Of a DNA stretch of 18,905 nucleotides, positions 14,278 through 18,905 are shown piece by piece. The stretch covers positions 3,161 through 22,065 of the forward strand of contig JAUNCU010000024.1 of assembly GCA_030526455.1 (NCBI GenBank). The letters run 5' to 3'. The translations under genes and the position numbers were made by a program. Source of the DNA: Bacteroidales bacterium. GTDB lineage: Bacteria; Bacteroidota; Bacteroidia; Bacteroidales; Muribaculaceae. Below the pieces are notes generated by a model that was not told where the DNA came from, did no database searches, and saw only the letters and a list, made by a program, of their open reading frames with translations. The number at the start of each line of letters is the position of its first letter. Position 1 is the first letter of the stretch.

Positions 14278-15348
14278 ATGAAAAAGAATTTCAATTTTTT
14301 GATGGTATTTGCCATTGCAGCGTCGATGCTCGCTTCTTGCTCTAAGAGCGAAGGCGAATCGTCGGCTAAGGCCGAAAAGGAAGACCTGCCTTTGGTGGAA
14401 GTGGAAACTGCCAACAACGAAACAGTGGACCAACTCAGCGAATACACTGCTACCGTGGAGGCTTACAAGACCAACAACATCATGTCGAACAGCGGTTGCC
14501 GCATCAAGCGTCTGCTCGTGGACGTGGGTAGCCACGTGGCAGCAGGCCAGACACTCGTCATTCTCGACGACGTGAACATCGCCACCCAGAGCGCCGCTAT
14601 CGACCAGCAGCGCATTCAACTGGCCAACGCCAAGCGCGATCTCGAGCGTGCTAAGCAACTCGTGACCATCGGTGGTGGCACTCAGCAGACCGTTGACCAA
14701 CTCCAGGCCTCTTACGATGCCCAGGTGCGCGCTATCGAAAGCAGCCGCCGCTCGCTCAGCACCATGAGCGAAAACACCGTGCTCACCAGCCCCATCAGCG
14801 GTGTGGTTACACAGCGCAACTTCCAGGCTGGCGACCTTCCATCGGGCCAACCCATCCTCGTGATCGAGCAACAAAACCCACTTAAAGTGGTGGTGGCTGT
14901 GAACGAAAGCGAAATGGCCAACGTGAAGCAAGGCATGCCAGTGGGCGTGAGTTTCGACACCTACCCAGGCGAATCATTCAGCGGCCATGTGAGCCTCATT
15001 CACCCCACAGTGGACGTGAACACCCGCACCTTCCAAGTGGAAGTGACCATCGAAAACCGTGGCGACAAGGTGCACAGCGGCATGTTTGCCCGCGTGCAGT
15101 TCAACTTTGGCCGCAACACCAGCATCGTGGTTAGCGACCGCGCCGTGCAGAAGCAAATCGGTTCGGGCGTGCGCTACGTCTACACCCTCGAAGACAACGG
15201 CACCGTGAAGTTCCGCGAAGTGGAAACCGGCCGCCACATGGGCAACCGCTACGAAATCAAGGGAGGTCTCACTCCAGGCATGCGCGTAGTGACCAAGGGC
15301 CACACCCGCCTCACCAACGGCTGCAAGGTTGACATCGCCAAGAAGTAA
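14278..15348 (+). CDS. RND efflux periplasmic adaptor (membrane-fusion lipoprotein)
   Basis: A 356-residue adaptor that links the inner-membrane permease to the outer-membrane channel. The N-terminus has a lipoprotein signal with lipobox LASC, so the mature protein would be lipid-anchored at C21. The domain order is classical for HlyD/AcrA-type adaptors. Lipoyl half-motifs lie at ~66-98 (IKRLLVDVGSHVAAGQTLVILDD) and ~168-198 (TSPISGVVTQRNFQAGDLPSGQ). They flank a short helical hairpin (~102-160), with a beta-barrel at ~205-280 and a membrane-proximal domain at ~285-352. The hairpin is short, as in AcrA-like rather than long type-I adaptors. It lies between the TolC-type and permease genes with 20- and 37-base spacers. 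Codon use is like that of its neighbours, with no sign of transfer or damage. Confidence 0.95.
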   Translation: MKKNFNFLMVFAIAASMLASCSKSEGESSAKAEKEDLPLVEVETANNETVDQLSEYTATVEAYKTNNIMSNSGCRIKRLLVDVGSHVAAGQTLVILDDVNIATQSAAIDQQRIQLANAKRDLERAKQLVTIGGGTQQTVDQLQASYDAQVRAIESSRRSLSTMSENTVLTSPISGVVTQRNFQAGDLPSGQPILVIEQQNPLKVVVAVNESEMANVKQGMPVGVSFDTYPGESFSGHVSLIHPTVDVNTRTFQVEVTIENRGDKVHSGMFARVQFNFGRNTSIVVSDRAVQKQIGSGVRYVYTLEDNGTVKFREVETGRHMGNRYEIKGGLTPGMRVVTKGHTRLTNGCKVDIAKK

Positions 15349-15385
15349 TCACGCAATCCTGAACTTTATAACATAAGAAAGATAT

Positions 15386-18300
15386 ATGAGTTTATATTCA
15401 AGTGCAGTAAAGAAACCGGTAACCACAATCCTCGTGTTTGTGGCTGTGCTCATCATCGGTCTGTTCTCGCTGCAAAAACTGCCTATCGACCTCTATCCCG
15501 ATATCGATACCAATACCATCATGGTAATGACATCGTATCAGGGTGCGAGTTCGCAGGATATTGAGCAAAACGTGACTCGCCCGCTTGAGAACTCTCTCAA
15601 CTCGGTGGAGCACCTCAAGCACATCACTAGCAACTCGAAGGAAAACATCTCAATCATCACCCTCGAATTTGAATACGGCTACGACATCGACGTGCTCACC
15701 AACAACGTGCGCGACAAACTCGACATGGTGTCGAACTATCTCCCCGACGATGCCAACACGCCCATCATCTTCAAGTTCAGCACCGACATGATTCCTATCG
15801 TGCTCCTCTCGGCTGAGGCCGAAGAGAGTATGCCGGGTCTCTACAAGATCCTCGACGAAACCGTGGCCAACCCTCTGGCACGTGTCGACGGTGTGGGTAC
15901 CGTATCTATCTCGGGTGCGCCCAAGCGTGAAGTGCACATCTATCTCGACCCCGTGCGTCTGGAGGCCTACAACCTCACCGCCGAATCGGTGATCTCGCTC
16001 GTGGGTGCTGAAAACCGCAACATCCCAGGCGGTACGTTCGACATCGGTTCCGACACCTATTCACTGCGTGTGCAGGGTGAATTCAAGGATCCAACTGAAA
16101 TGCGCAACCTCGTGGTGGGCACAAAAGACGGCGCTGTGGTGCGCCTCAGCGACGTGGCCCGCATCGACGACTCGGTGGAAGAACGCTCGCAGGAAACCTT
16201 CAACAATGGCAAGAAGGGTGCGATGATCATTGTGCAGAAGCAGAGTGGTGCCAACTCGGTGGAAATCTCCAATAAGATCAAGAAGATTCTCCCCGACATT
16301 CAGAAGACACTGCCTTCCGACGTGAAACTCGACTACATCGTCGACACCAGCGACAACATTCGCAACACCATCGACTCACTTGTGGAAACCGTGCTCTATG
16401 CGTTGCTCTTCGTGGTAATCGTGGTGTTCCTCTTCCTCGGTCGCTGGCGCGCTACCGTCATCATCGCACTCACTATCCCTATCTCACTGATTGCCTCGTT
16501 CATCTATCTGCTCGCTACGGGCAACACACTCAACATCGTGTCGCTCTCGGCGCTGTCAATCTCCATCGGTATGGTGGTGGACGACGCCATCGTGGTGCTT
16601 GAAAACGTGACCACCCACATCGAGCGTGGTTCCGATCCTAAGCAGGCTGCCGTGCACGGCACCAATGAGGTGGCTATCTCGGTAGTGGCTTCTACACTCA
16701 CACTGATTGCCGTGTTCTTCCCATTGACCCTCGTAACGGGTATGACCGGTGTGCTCTTCCGTCAACTTGGTTGGATGGTTACCATCATGATGGTCATCTC
16801 TACAGCCGCTGCGCTCTCGCTCACTCCTATGCTCTGTAGCCAGTTGCTGCGCCTCAACCCCGTGAAGGGCAAAATCTTCACCAAGTTCTACGGTCCCATC
16901 GAGCGTGGTCTCGACCGCCTCGACGACCTCTTCCACGACCTGCTCGCCAAGGTGGTGAAGCACCGCTGGATCACCACTGCCGCCGTGCTCATCATCTTCG
17001 TGGCCACTATGCAACTTTCGAAGTTTATCGGTTCGGAATTCTTCCCCGTGAGCGATAACGGCCGCCTCGGCGTAACGCTTGAGTTGCCTATCGGTACTCG
17101 CGTTGACGTGGCGAAGGAACTCACCCTGCGCGTGTATGAAGACTGGAAGAAGAAGTATCCTGAAATCGAAAAGTTTAACTACACCGTGGGCCAGGCGAGC
17201 ACCGACAACGCCTTCGCTTCGATGCAGACCAACGGTTCGCACATCATTTCCATGAACATCAAACTCACTTCGCCCACCGAGCGCGAACGTGGCATCGTGG
17301 AAATCGCCGGCCTCATGCGTAAGGACCTCGACAACTATCCCGAATTGGCCAAGTATCAGGTGGACGTGGGTGGTAACCGTGGCGGTAGCATGAGTGGTCA
17401 GTCGACCCTCGACTACGAAATCTATGGTTACGACCTCGAGAAGACCGACAGTGTGGCTCAGCGCATGAAGCGCCTCCTCTCCAAGATTGAAGGTTGCGCC
17501 GACATTCGCATCAGCCGCGACAGTTATCAGCCTGAATATCAGGTTGACTTCGACCGCGACAAACTCGCCATCTACGGCTTGAACCTCAGCACCGCCGCCA
17601 ATGCACTGCGTAACCGCATCAACGGTACCACTGCATCTTACTTCCGCGAAGACGGTAACGAATACGACATCAAGGTGATGTACGACCCCGACCACCGTCA
17701 GTCGATTGAAGACATTGAAAACATTCTGCTCTTCAACGCTCGCGGCCAGGGCGTGCGCCTCAAGGAAGTGGGTACTGTGGTAGAACGCTTCAACCCACCT
17801 ACCATCGAGCGTAAGGACCGCGAACGTATCATCACCGTTTCGGCCGTGGTACAAGACCGCCCAATGAGCGACATTATCGCCGACGTGCAGCCCGAACTCG
17901 ACAAACTCGAAATTCCAGCCGGTGTGCAGGTGAACCTCAGTGGTTCGTTTGAAGACCAGCAGGATTCGTTCCGCGACCTCGGTATGCTCGCTGTGCTCAT
18001 CATCATCCTCGTATACATCGTGATGGCATCGCAGTTTGAGTCGTTCACCTATCCAGGCATCATCATGACCTCGATCATGTTCGCCTTCTCGGGTGTAATC
18101 CTCATCTTCTTCATCACCGGCACCAACCTCAACGTGATGTCGATGATTGGTGGTATCATGCTTATCGGTATTGTGGTGAAGAACGGTATCGTGCTCATCG
18201 ACTACATCACCCTCAACCGCGAGCGTGGTCTCAGCATCAGCCGTTCGGTGTTGAACGCAGGTAAGAGCCGTATGCGCCCTGTGATCATGACCTCGCTCAC

Positions 18301-18523
18301 CACTGTCCTCGGTATGGTGCCAATGGCGGTGGGTACTGGTGAAGGTGCCGAAATGTGGCGCCCAATGGGTGTGGCCGTGATTGGTGGTCTCACATTCTCT
18401 ACCATCCTCACCCTGCTCTTCGTGCCCACACTCTACACCATCTTCGCCTTCACAGGTGTGCGTCGTCAGCGTCGCAAGCACCGCAAGGCTTTGGAAATGT
18501 CAAAAACTAAAACTCAAGCATAA
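15386..18523 (+). CDS. RND efflux transporter permease, AcrB/HAE1 type
   Basis: A 1,045-residue inner-membrane pump, close to AcrB in length, that exports hydrophobic or amphiphilic compounds using the proton gradient. TM1 is at ~11-30. The first porter domain has the typical GASSQDIEQNVTRPLE opening. TM2-TM6 lie at ~334-490, with TM4 carrying GMVVDDAIVVLEN; D399 and D400 match the proton-relay aspartates. TM7 is at ~526-546, the second porter domain follows, and the last membrane block starts near 860. K932, in GIVVKNGIVLIDY, is the partner lysine in TM10. All key charged residues are present, so the pump looks functional. The VVDD/VVKNG pattern favours a drug or lipid exporter over a metal exporter. 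The C-terminus is basic (RRQRRKHRK). The gene is followed after 6 bases by the PG0541-type gene. Substrates cannot be told from the sequence. Confidence 0.96.
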   Translation: MSLYSSAVKKPVTTILVFVAVLIIGLFSLQKLPIDLYPDIDTNTIMVMTSYQGASSQDIEQNVTRPLENSLNSVEHLKHITSNSKENISIITLEFEYGYDIDVLTNNVRDKLDMVSNYLPDDANTPIIFKFSTDMIPIVLLSAEAEESMPGLYKILDETVANPLARVDGVGTVSISGAPKREVHIYLDPVRLEAYNLTAESVISLVGAENRNIPGGTFDIGSDTYSLRVQGEFKDPTEMRNLVVGTKDGAVVRLSDVARIDDSVEERSQETFNNGKKGAMIIVQKQSGANSVEISNKIKKILPDIQKTLPSDVKLDYIVDTSDNIRNTIDSLVETVLYALLFVVIVVFLFLGRWRATVIIALTIPISLIASFIYLLATGNTLNIVSLSALSISIGMVVDDAIVVLENVTTHIERGSDPKQAAVHGTNEVAISVVASTLTLIAVFFPLTLVTGMTGVLFRQLGWMVTIMMVISTAAALSLTPMLCSQLLRLNPVKGKIFTKFYGPIERGLDRLDDLFHDLLAKVVKHRWITTAAVLIIFVATMQLSKFIGSEFFPVSDNGRLGVTLELPIGTRVDVAKELTLRVYEDWKKKYPEIEKFNYTVGQASTDNAFASMQTNGSHIISMNIKLTSPTERERGIVEIAGLMRKDLDNYPELAKYQVDVGGNRGGSMSGQSTLDYEIYGYDLEKTDSVAQRMKRLLSKIEGCADIRISRDSYQPEYQVDFDRDKLAIYGLNLSTAANALRNRINGTTASYFREDGNEYDIKVMYDPDHRQSIEDIENILLFNARGQGVRLKEVGTVVERFNPPTIERKDRERIITVSAVVQDRPMSDIIADVQPELDKLEIPAGVQVNLSGSFEDQQDSFRDLGMLAVLIIILVYIVMASQFESFTYPGIIMTSIMFAFSGVILIFFITGTNLNVMSMIGGIMLIGIVVKNGIVLIDYITLNRERGLSISRSVLNAGKSRMRPVIMTSLTTVLGMVPMAVGTGEGAEMWRPMGVAVIGGLTFSTILTLLFVPTLYTIFAFTGVRRQRRKHRKALEMSKTKTQA

Positions 18524-18529
18524 CCTCTT

Positions 18530-18823
18530 ATGAAAGCAATATTTATAGCATTCGACCAGGCTTATTACGAGCGCATCGTCGAAACCCTCAACCAGATGGG
18601 TTGCCGTGGCTTCACGGCATGGGACCAAGTGTTCGGCCGCGGCAGTAAAGACGGCGAGCCTCACTACGGCACCCACGCATGGCCATCAATGTGCTCAGCC
18701 ATGATGGTGATGGTGGAAGACGACCGCGTGCAGCGCGTGCTCGACTACCTCCACGGCGAAGACGTGAAAACGCCCAAACTCGGCCTCCGAGCCTTCGTGT
18801 GGGACATCACTCAAGCCATCTAA
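18530..18823 (+). CDS. PG0541-family transporter-associated small protein
   Basis: A 97-residue cytoplasmic protein with no signal peptide. The pattern of MKAIFIAFDQAYYERIVETLNQMGCRGFTAW, then a loop with GRGSKDGEPHYGTHAWPS, then MVMVEDDRVQRVLDYL, suggests a small alpha/beta ferredoxin-like fold similar to PII signalling proteins. Position is the best clue: it starts 6 bases after the permease stop. In Porphyromonas gingivalis the small gene PG0541 follows the RND genes PG0538-PG0540 in the same order. A role in adjusting or sensing pump activity is plausible but unproven. The residues DGEPHYGTHAWP, rich in His and acidic groups, could bind a ligand or metal. It is the last gene of the operon and is followed by a terminator. 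Confidence 0.82.
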   Translation: MKAIFIAFDQAYYERIVETLNQMGCRGFTAWDQVFGRGSKDGEPHYGTHAWPSMCSAMMVMVEDDRVQRVLDYLHGEDVKTPKLGLRAFVWDITQAI

Positions 18824-18865
18824 CCAGCACGCAACTAAAGTAAACTAATAACTCCCAAGAAACAG

Positions 18866-18905
18866 AGGGGAGCGCCCAGATGAAGGCGCTTCCCTTTGTG
18901 CTTTT
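18866..18905 (+). terminator. Intrinsic terminator of the efflux operon
   Basis: An 11-bp stem with one G-T wobble (18866-18876 with 18885-18895, AGGGGAGCGCC/GGCGCTTCCCT) and an 8-base loop is followed by TTGTGCTTTT at the window edge. It lies 42 bases after the stop of the last operon gene. The T-tract may continue beyond the window. Confidence 0.8.

Noticed and set aside
16556..18481. Long open frame (641 codons) antisense to the RND permease, and similar ones antisense to the M6, porin and TolC-type genes
   Set aside because: These lie wholly within well-supported genes, have low-complexity His/Val/Glu-rich translations and no family signature. They reflect third-position C/G preference on the real coding strand.

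Overview
The window looks like a chromosomal segment from a Bacteroidales bacterium, probably Prevotella- or Muribaculaceae-like. The signs are Bacteroidetes-type promoters (TTTG, about 20 bases, TAnnTTTG), few Shine-Dalgarno sequences, a Porin_10-type outer-membrane protein, M6 peptidases ending in dockerin-like repeats, AAA-ATPase-like/PD-(D/E)XK proteins, and an RND pump followed by a PG0541-type small protein. Family names come from recognising motifs by eye; no database search was run.

Left edge (1-663): the 3' part of a four-helix-bundle suffix protein with a C-terminal zinc ribbon. It is followed by five perfect-period 9-bp TAACG repeats and a bidirectional terminator. Block A, minus strand (664-5852): an apparent operon read right to left, M6 metalloprotease, then DUF2461 protein, then putative porin. 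Block B, minus strand (6055-9301): two tandem paralogues of exactly 538 codons each, coding for an AAA-ATPase-like domain fused to a PD-(D/E)XK nuclease-like domain. They share a 311-bp perfectly identical block and have a diverged central segment. A terminator follows the pair, and a strong terminator separates it from the next gene. Block C, minus strand (9449-11995): a second M6 metalloprotease with the same multidomain plan as the first, so the tandem pair sits between two protease paralogues. A divergent control region (11996-12281) holds a near-consensus promoter on each strand, a direct repeat with 21-bp spacing, and an inverted repeat over the plus-strand promoter. Block D, plus strand (12282-18823): a five-gene operon of TetR regulator, TolC-type outer-membrane factor, lipoprotein adaptor, RND permease and PG0541-type protein, ending in a terminator at the right edge.

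Block D makes one machine: permease in the inner membrane, adaptor in the periplasm, TolC-type channel in the outer membrane, probably under control of the first gene's product. The two M6 proteins are secreted zinc proteases that probably act outside the cell or at its surface. The function of the AAA/PD-(D/E)XK pair is unknown. It is the part of the window most worth a closer look, because of its mosaic divergence. I see no RNA genes, CRISPR array, insertion sequence or phage gene.
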